Shown piece after piece: positions 7,732 to 14,619 of a stretch of 22,108 nt of DNA (position 1 is its first letter; every line of letters starts with the position of its first letter). Location of the stretch: NCBI GenBank assembly GCA_002413065.1, contig DHWH01000023.1:31167-53274 (forward strand), written 5' to 3'. The position numbers were made by a program, and so were the translations under genes. Source of the DNA: Patescibacteria group bacterium UBA5187 (GTDB lineage: Bacteria > Patescibacteriota > Minisyncoccia > Phycocordibacterales > PALSA-1337). The notes below the pieces were generated by a model that was given only the letters and a program-made list of their open reading frames with translations, did not search any database and had not been told where the DNA came from.

Positions 7732-8448
7732 TTATCTGCTGTTTCTCGCGGGCTTTGGTCCGAGTAGCATTGATGCCAATGCGTCGTGTTGGTCACCAAG
7801 AAGCTCGAATTTCTTTGTGACAAGGAACTGGAGCCATGCATCGTAGCCGTCACAGTCACATTGAGTATCCATACCAGGTGTGAACATATATCCCAAGCCG
7901 CAACTCAGTTCTCTTACCTGTCCCGCCGTCAGAGACTTTTCTACAGTTCCATATAAATAGTCAGCTGCGACCGAAATAAGACCGAGAGCGCGAGCGTCCT
8001 TGAGTTCACCTCTCACGAGAGGCTCTTCTTTGAGGTTGCAGTCGATGAAATTTGCGGTAGGCAAATCAGGAACCATTTGCTTCAACATAAGATGGAAAAG
8101 CAGATTCGACAGGTCTGGTAATGTCTGATATTGATCAGATGCAACTGTCAGTCCGCACTCCGGATTTGAACACGCGAGCACGATCCCGGTATGCTTGACT
8201 CCGATTTCGGACGGATTCTTTAATGTGATTCGCCCACCGCATGATTCGCTCAATGCGAACGGACCACGTTTATCGCATTGCAATGTGCGGACATGTATCA
8301 TGCGAGGCTTGGTTACACTGTCCTCAAAAGCTTGCGCCATGAGTCCAGTGCTAAGGCGTCCTAAATCAATAATCGTCTCAGGTTGAAGCAACGCGATAAC
8401 GTAACTGTCAGTTCTAAACGGTAGATCTGTTATTTTTTTCTGTTTCAT
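7732..8448 (-). CDS. Unknown protein with paired cysteines
   Basis: I do not recognise this 238-aa protein. Cysteines fall in pairs that could bind zinc: LQCDKRGPFALSESCGG, then VLACSNPECGL about 30 residues later, and near the C-terminus QCDCDGYDAW. There is no signal peptide or membrane helix, so it is probably cytoplasmic. The start is the ATG at 8448 because an AAGGAG (complement of 8455-8460) lies six bases upstream; an in-frame ATG at 8472 lacks this. A strong Shine-Dalgarno is rare in this window, so the gene may follow different expression rules or have been acquired. It stands alone on the minus strand between the rod operon and greA, with a stem-loop touching its ribosome-binding site and a terminator after it. 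Confidence 0.75.
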   Translation of the reverse strand: MKQKKITDLPFRTDSYVIALLQPETIIDLGRLSTGLMAQAFEDSVTKPRMIHVRTLQCDKRGPFALSESCGGRITLKNPSEIGVKHTGIVLACSNPECGLTVASDQYQTLPDLSNLLFHLMLKQMVPDLPTANFIDCNLKEEPLVRGELKDARALGLISVAADYLYGTVEKSLTAGQVRELSCGLGYMFTPGMDTQCDCDGYDAWLQFLVTKKFELLGDQHDALASMLLGPKPARNSR

Positions 8449-8454
8449 TATTAT

Positions 8455-8499
8455 CTCCTTTGATCCATGCACCCGCTTTTGAAGCGCGCATCCGGATCA
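8455..8499 (-). promoter_or_regulatory. Structured leader and strong Shine-Dalgarno of the unknown gene
   Basis: The Shine-Dalgarno AAGGAG (complement of 8455-8460) is directly preceded by an interrupted stem-loop: 8461-8466 pairs with 8494-8499, 8467-8470 with 8488-8491, and 8474-8478 with 8482-8486, giving 15 base pairs with small bulges. The hairpin could gate ribosome access. No ligand class is recognised. Confidence 0.55.
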
Positions 8500-8599
8500 G
8501 GTTTGATTTTCGTGAACCTTGCGCTGTCATGCAACCATCCTCAAAAGGACTCGCATCTAACAGTATTTCAAGGCTCTTCTATACAGAGATTATCATGGA

Positions 8600-8628
8600 T
8601 TGAATATTTCGCCAATTATTGGTATAGT
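8600..8628 (+). promoter_or_regulatory. greA-lysS promoter
   Basis: TTGAAT (8600-8605), a 17-base spacer and TATAGT (8623-8628), the latter also preceded by TGG (extended -10). The start near 8635 leaves a leader of about 31 bases with no Shine-Dalgarno but a T-rich run before the ATG. Confidence 0.75.
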
Positions 8629-8665
8629 ATAGGCCAACCTTATCAACTAAGCGTTTTTTATTTCC

Positions 8666-9133
8666 ATGACCACAGAAGTTCAATATCTTACCAATGAAAA
8701 GTTTGCCGAGCTCAAGAAGGAACTCGATTTTTTGAAAGTTGAACGCCGCAAGGAAGTAGCTGAACACCTTGAATATGCGAAAAAACTCGGTGACTTGTCT
8801 GAGAATGCGGAATATCATCAAGCTCGCGAGGAACAGGCGGAAGTGGAAGACCGCATTATGCGTTTGGAAAATTTGCTCAAGAACGCAGTGATCACCGGAG
8901 AGGGAGGCAAGGACATCATCACGATCGGTTCCACATTCAGACTTCAGAGGGAAGGCGATAACAAATCATACTTGTACTCTATTGTAGGTTCGGAAGAAGC
9001 GGACATGACTCACGGCAAAATTTCAAACTTGTCACCGCTCGGATCATCATTGCTCGGTCACAAGAAAGGCGATCAGGTTACCATTACGACTCCAAAAGGA
9101 AAAGTTGAGTACACGATCGTAGCTATAAAATAG
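8666..9133 (+). CDS. greA: Transcription elongation factor GreA
   Basis: GreA inserts its coiled coil into the secondary channel of RNA polymerase and stimulates cleavage of backtracked RNA. The 155-aa length matches the family (about 158). The N-terminal coiled coil runs over residues 10-75 and carries the acidic tip in LGDLSENAEYHQARE, with the Asp and Glu that position the catalytic metal. The C-terminal FKBP-like domain includes SPLGSSLLGHKKGDQV and ends TPKGKVEYTIVAIK. The ATG at 8666 gives MTTEVQYLTNEKF, a standard start. lysS begins 13 bases after the stop, so they are likely cotranscribed. Confidence 0.96.
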   Translation: MTTEVQYLTNEKFAELKKELDFLKVERRKEVAEHLEYAKKLGDLSENAEYHQAREEQAEVEDRIMRLENLLKNAVITGEGGKDIITIGSTFRLQREGDNKSYLYSIVGSEEADMTHGKISNLSPLGSSLLGHKKGDQVTITTPKGKVEYTIVAIK

Positions 9134-9146
9134 TTCCAACATATAC

Positions 9147-10601
9147 ATGGCCTCCCTCGAAGAATTAAGAGCGACGCGTATACACAAACTCGACCTGCTC
9201 AAAAAAGCAGGGATGGATCCATATCCGGTTTCCGTTCCGCGCAGTTTTTCTTTAGCGGATGCTCGCTCGAAATTTATTGAATGTGAAGCCGCAAAAAAAG
9301 AAGTTTCGTTGACCGGCCGCATCATGGCCATCCGCGGACAAGGGGCTATTTTATTTTTGGTACTCGATGACGGTACCGCCACATTCCAGGCAGTCATTAA
9401 AAAAGATGTTCTCAGCGTGGAACTTTTCGATTTGCTCACGCAGGCAGTCGACATCGGTGACATTGTGAGTGTGACTGGAACGCTTTTTGTCACACAGCGC
9501 GGCGAGCAGAGCCTTTTGTGTACCTCGTGGACAATGGCTGCCAAATCATTATTGCCATTGCCTGAAAAATGGCACGGCATCACTGATCCGGATGAAAAAT
9601 TCAGGAAGAGGTATTTGGATTTTATCATGACCCCCGAGCTTCGCGAGATGTTCCAAAAGAAATCAAAATTCTGGAATGTCACACGCAATTTTATGCTGAA
9701 AAATGGATTTATCGAAGTGGAGACACCGACTCTCGAAACGACGACCGGAGGTGCAGAGGCGGCTCCGTTCAAAACACATCACAATGACTATGATCTCGAT
9801 GTATATCTCCGCATTTCCATTGGTGAACTCTGGCAGAAACGCCTGATGGCAGGGGGTTTTCCGAAAACATTTGAAATCGGAAGAGCGTACCGCAATGAGG
9901 GAACCAGCCCGGAACATGCGCAGGAATTTACGAATATGGAATTTTATTGGTCCTATGCGAACTATGAGGATGGCATGACATTGGTACAGGAAATGTACCG
10001 AGCGATCGCAACCGAGGTTTTCGGTACGACCAAGTTTACATCCAGAGGACACAGCTTCGATCTGGCGGATGAATGGGTGCGAATTGATTACTGTGACGAA
10101 ATAATCAAACAGACGGGTATAGATGTGCGTACGGCTTCTGAAAAAGACATGATGAAGAAGCTCGATGAGCTCAAAGTAAAATATGAAGGCAGCAACAAGG
10201 AGCGTCTGACCGACACGTTGTGGAAGTTTTGCCGCAAGAATATTTCCGGGCCGGCATTTCTCATCAATCATCCGCTCATCGTTGCTCCGCTCGCGAAGAA
10301 AGTTCCGGGTAAAGATGTTGTCCAGATGTTCCAACCTATTATCGCCGGCAGTGAAATGGGCAGAGGATATTCCGAGCTCAATGATCCGATCGATCAGCGT
10401 GAACGTTTTGAAGCCCAGCAGAAACTCATAGACAAAGGGGACACCGAGGCCATGATGGCGGACTGGGAATTCGTCGAAATGCTCGAACATGGAATGCCGC
10501 CAACCTGTGGCTACGGTTTTGGCGAACGCCTCTTTGCTTTTCTTGTCGATAAACCTCTTCGTGAAACCCAGATGTTCCCATTGATGAAGCCGAAGATATA
10601 A
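9147..10601 (+). CDS. lysS: Lysyl-tRNA synthetase, class II
   Basis: This enzyme attaches lysine to tRNA-Lys in the cytoplasm. It has 484 aa: an N-terminal OB-fold anticodon-binding domain (about residues 53-150, with VSLTGRIMAIRGQGAILFLV) and the class II catalytic domain. Motif 1 is around FIEVETPTLETTTGGAEAAPF, motif 2 is FEIGRAYRNEGTSPEHAQEF, and motif 3 is at the C-terminus (GYGFGERL...MFPLMKPK). The usual bacterial motif 3 reads GxGIDRLxM; here it is GFGERLFAF, with the arginine kept. The conserved C-terminal FPxMxPK supports LysRS over AspRS or AsnRS. It lies downstream of greA in the same transcript. Confidence 0.94.
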   Translation: MASLEELRATRIHKLDLLKKAGMDPYPVSVPRSFSLADARSKFIECEAAKKEVSLTGRIMAIRGQGAILFLVLDDGTATFQAVIKKDVLSVELFDLLTQAVDIGDIVSVTGTLFVTQRGEQSLLCTSWTMAAKSLLPLPEKWHGITDPDEKFRKRYLDFIMTPELREMFQKKSKFWNVTRNFMLKNGFIEVETPTLETTTGGAEAAPFKTHHNDYDLDVYLRISIGELWQKRLMAGGFPKTFEIGRAYRNEGTSPEHAQEFTNMEFYWSYANYEDGMTLVQEMYRAIATEVFGTTKFTSRGHSFDLADEWVRIDYCDEIIKQTGIDVRTASEKDMMKKLDELKVKYEGSNKERLTDTLWKFCRKNISGPAFLINHPLIVAPLAKKVPGKDVVQMFQPIIAGSEMGRGYSELNDPIDQRERFEAQQKLIDKGDTEAMMADWEFVEMLEHGMPPTCGYGFGERLFAFLVDKPLRETQMFPLMKPKI

Positions 10602-10624
10602 AGTGTGCGCAGTAGACAGTAGAG

Positions 10625-10653
10625 TTGATAAATTCAAAAATTAAATGTAATCT
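10625..10653 (+). promoter_or_regulatory. Promoter of the mini-pilin gene
   Basis: TTGATA (10625-10630), a 17-base spacer and TAATCT (10648-10653). The start near 10660 leaves a leader of about 47 bases, which contains a five-codon reading frame (10693-10710, MAALL) whose TGA overlaps the ATG of the pilin gene. Confidence 0.6.
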
Positions 10654-10706
10654 GAAGGCACAGTGATCGATGCTCTAGAGTAGAGTAATGTCATGGCTGC
10701 TCTTTT

Positions 10707-10898
10707 ATGATTCAAAACAATGCTCCAAGAACCAACGTCCGGATTACATTCGTTGAAATCCTGATAGTCGTGGCCATCATCGGTTTGCTTGCCGCAATTG
10801 CAATACCGAATTTCGTGAGAGCGCGGGGAAAAGGATTTGGGAAGTTTTCCTCGGCCTCTGGGTCTTCAGGGAAAGATGCTTCTGCTCATCTCAAGTAG
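10707..10898 (+). CDS. Mini type IV pilin-like protein
   Basis: This 63-aa protein carries a type IV pilin/pseudopilin N-terminus, ITFVEILIVVAIIGLLAAIA followed by IPNFVRAR, with the conserved Glu at the fifth position of the presumed mature form. That stretch would be the membrane and filament-core helix. The peptidase site is unusual: Arg replaces the usual Gly at -1. The C-terminal globular domain is absent; after FVRAR there are only about 25 residues rich in Gly, Ser and Lys. It could be a remnant of a GspG-type pseudopilin, but a promoter in front and a terminator 32 bases after the stop argue for a maintained small gene. No other pilus genes are in the window. Confidence 0.7.
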   Translation: MIQNNAPRTNVRITFVEILIVVAIIGLLAAIAIPNFVRARGKGFGKFSSASGSSGKDASAHLK

Positions 10899-10929
10899 TT
10901 GTTATCTTCAGTCATTTTTTTATTTTCAG

Positions 10930-10953
10930 GCGAGGAACCTTCCTCGCTTTTTT
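10930..10953 (+). terminator. Rho-independent terminator after the mini-pilin gene
   Basis: GCGAGGA (10930-10936) pairs perfectly with TCCTCGC (10941-10947) around a 4-base loop, followed by six T (10948-10953). Confidence 0.9.
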
Positions 10954-11022
10954 ATTACCATTTTTCTTAGCTTTTCTCTTGGCCTTGCATGCGCGTTGCG
11001 TAAGTGTGCCCTTAAGTGTTCC

Positions 11023-11042
11023 TTATCCACCGCTTATCCACA
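11023..11042 (+). promoter_or_regulatory. Two DnaA boxes in tandem upstream of mraZ
   Basis: TTATCCACC (11023-11031) and TTATCCACA (11034-11042). The second is a perfect match to the DnaA-box consensus and the first differs only in the last base. Both have the same orientation and are 11 bases apart, one helical turn. They lie 34-53 bases before the predicted mraZ -10. Confidence 0.65.
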
Positions 11043-11069
11043 GCTCTTTATGGTGTGTAAAACCACAAA

Positions 11070-11105
11070 GTGGGGTAAAATATCCATTAAGTGGGAAGAA
11101 GTGGG
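11070..11105 (+). promoter_or_regulatory. MraZ operator boxes around the mraZ promoter
   Basis: Three GTGGG repeats lie at 11070-11074, 11091-11095 and 11101-11105, with spacings of 21 and 10 bases (helically phased). GTGGG repeats separated by five bases are the known MraZ binding pattern, met exactly by the last two. The -10 candidate TAAAAT (11076-11081) lies between the first and second, so MraZ binding would block transcription. A start near 11088 leaves a leader of about 43 bases. Confidence 0.8.
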
Positions 11106-11130
11106 TAAGCCATTTATTTTCACTAAAATT

Positions 11131-11571
11131 ATGATCATCGGGCAATACACTCATTCTATCGATGACAAAAACCGCCTCTCTCTTCCTGCCAAATTCAGAC
11201 AGGAAATGGGAAAGAAAGTGGTGATCACGCCCGGACTCGATTCTTGTCTTTTCATCTTCACGATGAAGGAATGGGAAAAGATTTCAGAGCGTTTGTCGGT
11301 GAATGAAAGCTCGATACTGCAGGCGGACAATCGAGGCTTCAACAGGTATCTCCTTGGGGGAGCAGTTGAAGTCGAGGTTGATGCAGTCGGCCGCATGCTT
11401 CTTCCGGATCATTTGCGCGAGCGAGCCAAGTTGAAGTCCAAAGTGGTCTTCATTGGCGTTCGCGATCGCGCAGAACTCTGGGATGAGGCAGCATGGAATA
11501 CGTATCGCCGCTCTATTGAGAGCAAGGCGGGCGTACTCGCAGAAAAGCTTGGTCAGGCAGGAATGCTCTAG
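11131..11571 (+). CDS. mraZ: Transcriptional regulator MraZ
   Basis: MraZ is a DNA-binding repressor of the division and cell-wall cluster, acting as a ring-shaped oligomer that binds GTGGG repeats. The 146 aa contain two SpoVT/AbrB-like halves: YTHSIDDKNRLSLPAKFRQE near residues 6-25 and VEVDAVGRMLLPDHLRE near 83-99; the DxxxR pattern in each half is the DNA-binding hallmark. The reading frame stays open for another 98 codons upstream, but that part crosses the terminator, the DnaA boxes and the operators, and the family start (MIIGQYTHSIDDK) fixes the ATG at 11131. No Shine-Dalgarno is near. rsmH follows after six bases. Confidence 0.95.
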   Translation: MIIGQYTHSIDDKNRLSLPAKFRQEMGKKVVITPGLDSCLFIFTMKEWEKISERLSVNESSILQADNRGFNRYLLGGAVEVEVDAVGRMLLPDHLRERAKLKSKVVFIGVRDRAELWDEAAWNTYRRSIESKAGVLAEKLGQAGML

Positions 11572-11577
11572 ACAAGT

Positions 11578-12498
11578 ATGCAAAGCATTCACGAATCTGT
11601 TCTTTTACATGAAGTAATCCAAGGACTCACTGCGTCAAATAAAACTGGCGCAAAAGGCGGAGCAGATGTTCCGTGGTATCTCGATGGAACACTCGGCGGT
11701 GCAGGACATGCTCTTGCCATAGCGAAAGCTTTGGATGGCAATGTCAACATCATCGGTTTCGATCAGGACCCGCAGGCTATCGAGCGCGATGCGAAAACAT
11801 TGGAAGGAAAAGCGAAGAAAGTCATTTTAGTACGGGAAAACTTTCGCAACCTGGACACCGTTCTCGACACTCATGGCATTGCGACGGTTGATTATATTCT
11901 TTTGGATCTAGGTCTTTCATCCGATGAGCTCGATGCTTCCGGAAGAGGATTTTCATTCCAAAGGGATGAGCCTCTGCATATGACCTTCGGAGATCCTTCC
12001 GCGCATATCTTCACCGCAAAGACGATTGTGAACGAGTGGACTGAAGAAGTGATAGCAGACATCATCTTCGGATACGGGGAAGATCGCTATGCCAGACGCA
12101 TCGCCAAAGGCATCGTGATCTACCGAACCAAGAAACCAATTGAGACCTCGATGGAACTTGCGGAGATTGTGAAGTCGTCGGTTCCAGGATTCGCACGAAA
12201 AAGCAAGATTCATCCCGCAACAAAAACATTTCAAGCGTTGCGAATTGCAGTGAACGATGAACTTAATTCCTTGAAAGAAGGTTTGGAAAAAGGATATGCA
12301 CGGCTCGGTCCGGGCGGACGGATGGCGGTCATTTCATTTCATAGTCTCGAAGACCGCATCGTCAAAGAATTTTTTAAAAAACAGATAAAAAACGGGGGAC
12401 GCATTTTTACAAAAAAACCGATACAGGCAGGGGATCAGGAAGTAGCGGAAAATCCGCGATCGAGAAGCGCAAAATTAAGAATAATAGAAAAAATATGA
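11578..12498 (+). CDS. rsmH: 16S rRNA (cytosine-1402 N4) methyltransferase RsmH
   Basis: RsmH methylates N4 of C1402 in the decoding centre of 16S rRNA, using S-adenosylmethionine. The 306-aa length is normal. Visible motifs are HESVLLHEVI at the N-terminus, the SAM-binding loop DGTLGGAGHA (36-45), LLDLGLSSDELDASGRGFSF near 105-124, KIHPATKTFQALRIAVNDEL near 205-224 and RMAVISFHSLEDRIVKEFF. The usual DxPLDMRMD is altered to DEPLHMTFGD. It stops at TGA with an ATGA overlap to the next gene, the usual coupling in this cluster. Confidence 0.95.
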   Translation: MQSIHESVLLHEVIQGLTASNKTGAKGGADVPWYLDGTLGGAGHALAIAKALDGNVNIIGFDQDPQAIERDAKTLEGKAKKVILVRENFRNLDTVLDTHGIATVDYILLDLGLSSDELDASGRGFSFQRDEPLHMTFGDPSAHIFTAKTIVNEWTEEVIADIIFGYGEDRYARRIAKGIVIYRTKKPIETSMELAEIVKSSVPGFARKSKIHPATKTFQALRIAVNDELNSLKEGLEKGYARLGPGGRMAVISFHSLEDRIVKEFFKKQIKNGGRIFTKKPIQAGDQEVAENPRSRSAKLRIIEKI

Positions 12499-12830
12499 CC
12501 AAAGCAATTGCACACACATACAATACAGCCAGAGCCTATCATGTACAGATGATATACGCCCTTATTGCCACATGCGCAATTCTTGTTTTTGTATATGCTT
12601 TTCATGTATATAAAGTCATTGCGAATACGGTTGCTTTGCAAAAAGTTGAAGCTCATATGGCGTCTCTAAGCGGCACCGTGGATAAATTGGATGCGCAATA
12701 TCTCGAATTATCCAGCATTATCACGCCTGATCATGTTGCCAAGTATGGAATGAAACAAGGGCATGTCAGCGAATATATTTCCAGACAGACATCACTCGGC
12801 CGCGTGGCTATGAGTAGACATGAACTCTAA
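12495..12830 (+). CDS. ftsL: FtsL-like division protein
   Basis: FtsL is a small bitopic divisome protein that works with FtsB/FtsQ and controls the septal synthase. Sequence conservation in the family is low, so the call rests on position between rsmH and ftsI and on structure: 111 aa with a short cytoplasmic head, one membrane helix (about residues 18-40, MIYALIATCAILVFVYAFHV) and an extracytoplasmic coiled coil (about 43-75). The ATG overlaps the rsmH stop by four bases. The C-terminal tail (YGMKQGHVSEYISRQ) resembles nothing I know. Confidence 0.7.
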   Translation: MTKAIAHTYNTARAYHVQMIYALIATCAILVFVYAFHVYKVIANTVALQKVEAHMASLSGTVDKLDAQYLELSSIITPDHVAKYGMKQGHVSEYISRQTSLGRVAMSRHEL

Positions 12831-12833
12831 GAC

Positions 12834-14558
12834 ATGAATTCTAAACAGCGTACTCGGGCACGATTTGTTTTCATTCTCATTATTCTTGGGGCTGGCGTAC
12901 TCGCATCCGGTCTGTATTGGACGCAAATAGCCAAAGGTCCATCGTATGCGGCCCGTGCGGAGAAACAATACGTAAAACCGGTTGGAATGCTTTTTGATCG
13001 GGGCTCGATTTATTTCCAATCCAAAGACGGCACCCGTTCGGCTGCCGCGACTTTGGGTACCGGCTTCGTGGTGTATATGAATCCGACGCAGGTTTCAAAT
13101 GCTACGCAGGAATACGACGCGCTGTCGCAGTATCTTACACTCGATCGATCCGATTTTCTGGCAAAGGCAAAAAAACCCCGCGATCAGTATGAAGTGTTGG
13201 CGGCGCATCTGGATGCGACGAGTACGCAATCCATAAAAGGCTTATCGCTTCCGGGCATAGGAATTTCTCCTGAAACATGGAGATCATATCCTGGAAATTC
13301 CATGGCAGCTCATGTGCTGGGAATCATCGGTGAAAATGCCAGTTCCACTTCCGTAAGCGGAAAATATGGACTTGAACGCACATACGAGAATGTTCTCGGA
13401 CGCACGGGAGCGAGTTCGCGCGTGAATGCCTTCGCTCAGCTTTTGTACGGCTTCCGTACTTCGGTTTTCGGGGATGCGGATGGAAAAGGGGGAGATCTGG
13501 TGACTACGATAGAACCGACGACGCAAAAATATCTGGAGAAAATCCTTGCCCAGACTCTTGCGATCTGGCATTCGGATGAAATTGGCGGGATCGTCATTGA
13601 TCCGCACACAGGAGAAATAGTAGCGATGTCATCCTTGCCGGTTTTCGATCCCAATAGCATTTCCACCCTTAAGAATGTGAGCGTATTATCTAATCCGTTG
13701 ATTGAACACGTGTATGAAATGGGTTCGATCATGAAACCGCTGACCATGGCTACGGCTTTGGATACGAAAGCGGTGACGACGAGTTCAACTTATACTGATA
13801 CGGGAACAATGACATTGTCAGGCAAAAAGATATCGAACTATGATGGCAAGGCGCGAGGAATCACGTCTATGCAGGAAATTTTAAGTCAGTCATTGAACGT
13901 CGGTGTGGCGACCATCGCTCTCAAAGTGGGAAAAGATGCTTTCGCAAAATATTTCATGAGCTTCGGTTTGGGAGAGAAGACGAATATAGACCTTCCGAAT
14001 GAAGCTGCGGGAATTGTGGGCAACTTGAAGACAGGCCGCGACGTGGAGATCGCCACGGCCGCCTATGGACAAGGCATCGCCATTTCTCCTGTGAATATGG
14101 CGCGGGCACTTTCTGTTTTGGCGAATGGAGGATATGTCGTGACACCTCATGTGGTCAGGAAAATCGACTATACTGATGGTACGAGCAAATCCATTGAGGT
14201 GGCAAAAAAAGGGCCGGTACTTGCAAGTGAAACGGTTGACGAAGTTACCCGCATGCTCGTGAAAGTGGTTGATGATAAGATCGCGCAGGCTCATCCGGAT
14301 ATTCATTTTGAGCATTACAGCATCGCCGCAAAGACCGGTACGGCGCAGATCGCGGATCATGCGAGCGGAGGATATTATCCGGACAGATATCTGCACTCGT
14401 TCTTCGGATATTTTCCGGCGTATGATCCGAAATTCCTGGTATTCCTGTATCAAGTGTACCCGAAGGGCGCGCAGTATGCCTCGGAGACACTGACGGATCC
14501 GTTTAGTGAAATAACGAAGTTCTTGTTAAATTATTATAATGTTGCGCCTGACAGATAG
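12834..14558 (+). CDS. ftsI: Septal peptidoglycan transpeptidase FtsI (PBP3)
   Basis: This class B penicillin-binding protein cross-links septal peptidoglycan. It has 574 aa: a short basic head, one membrane helix (about residues 10-30), a pedestal domain including GMLFDRGSIYF, and the transpeptidase domain. Active-site motifs are SIMK (Ser298, Lys301), SLN (near 352-354, in LSQSLNVG) and KTG (500-502, in AAKTGTAQIA). SLN rather than SxD, and the place after ftsL, separate it from the PBP2 at 5864-7675. It starts three bases after the ftsL stop. No PASTA repeats follow. Confidence 0.94.
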   Translation: MNSKQRTRARFVFILIILGAGVLASGLYWTQIAKGPSYAARAEKQYVKPVGMLFDRGSIYFQSKDGTRSAAATLGTGFVVYMNPTQVSNATQEYDALSQYLTLDRSDFLAKAKKPRDQYEVLAAHLDATSTQSIKGLSLPGIGISPETWRSYPGNSMAAHVLGIIGENASSTSVSGKYGLERTYENVLGRTGASSRVNAFAQLLYGFRTSVFGDADGKGGDLVTTIEPTTQKYLEKILAQTLAIWHSDEIGGIVIDPHTGEIVAMSSLPVFDPNSISTLKNVSVLSNPLIEHVYEMGSIMKPLTMATALDTKAVTTSSTYTDTGTMTLSGKKISNYDGKARGITSMQEILSQSLNVGVATIALKVGKDAFAKYFMSFGLGEKTNIDLPNEAAGIVGNLKTGRDVEIATAAYGQGIAISPVNMARALSVLANGGYVVTPHVVRKIDYTDGTSKSIEVAKKGPVLASETVDEVTRMLVKVVDDKIAQAHPDIHFEHYSIAAKTGTAQIADHASGGYYPDRYLHSFFGYFPAYDPKFLVFLYQVYPKGAQYASETLTDPFSEITKFLLNYYNVAPDR

Positions 14559-14591
14559 ATTGAAATATATTCTGCACGTTTAATGGTGGTA

Positions 14592-14600
14592 TGCTATCCT
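14592..14600 (+). promoter_or_regulatory. Extended -10 upstream of murF
   Basis: TGCTATCCT (14592-14600) fits a TGn extended -10. The predicted start near 14607 gives a leader of about 13 bases without a Shine-Dalgarno. No -35 is evident; the site may add to read-through from ftsI. Confidence 0.4.
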
Positions 14601-14619
14601 AGATATATTCGCCAACACC

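Noticed and set aside
9663..10637. Long minus-strand frame inside lysS
   Set aside because: A shadow of lysS, which has all class II motifs in frame.
10837..11130. Upstream extension of the mraZ frame by 98 codons
   Set aside because: It crosses a terminator, DnaA boxes and MraZ operators; the family N-terminus begins at 11131.
12489..12498. Possible UGA recoding as in some CPR lineages
   Set aside because: TGA ends rsmH with the usual ATGA overlap to ftsL and also ends the AAA+ gene; no in-frame TGA is needed anywhere.
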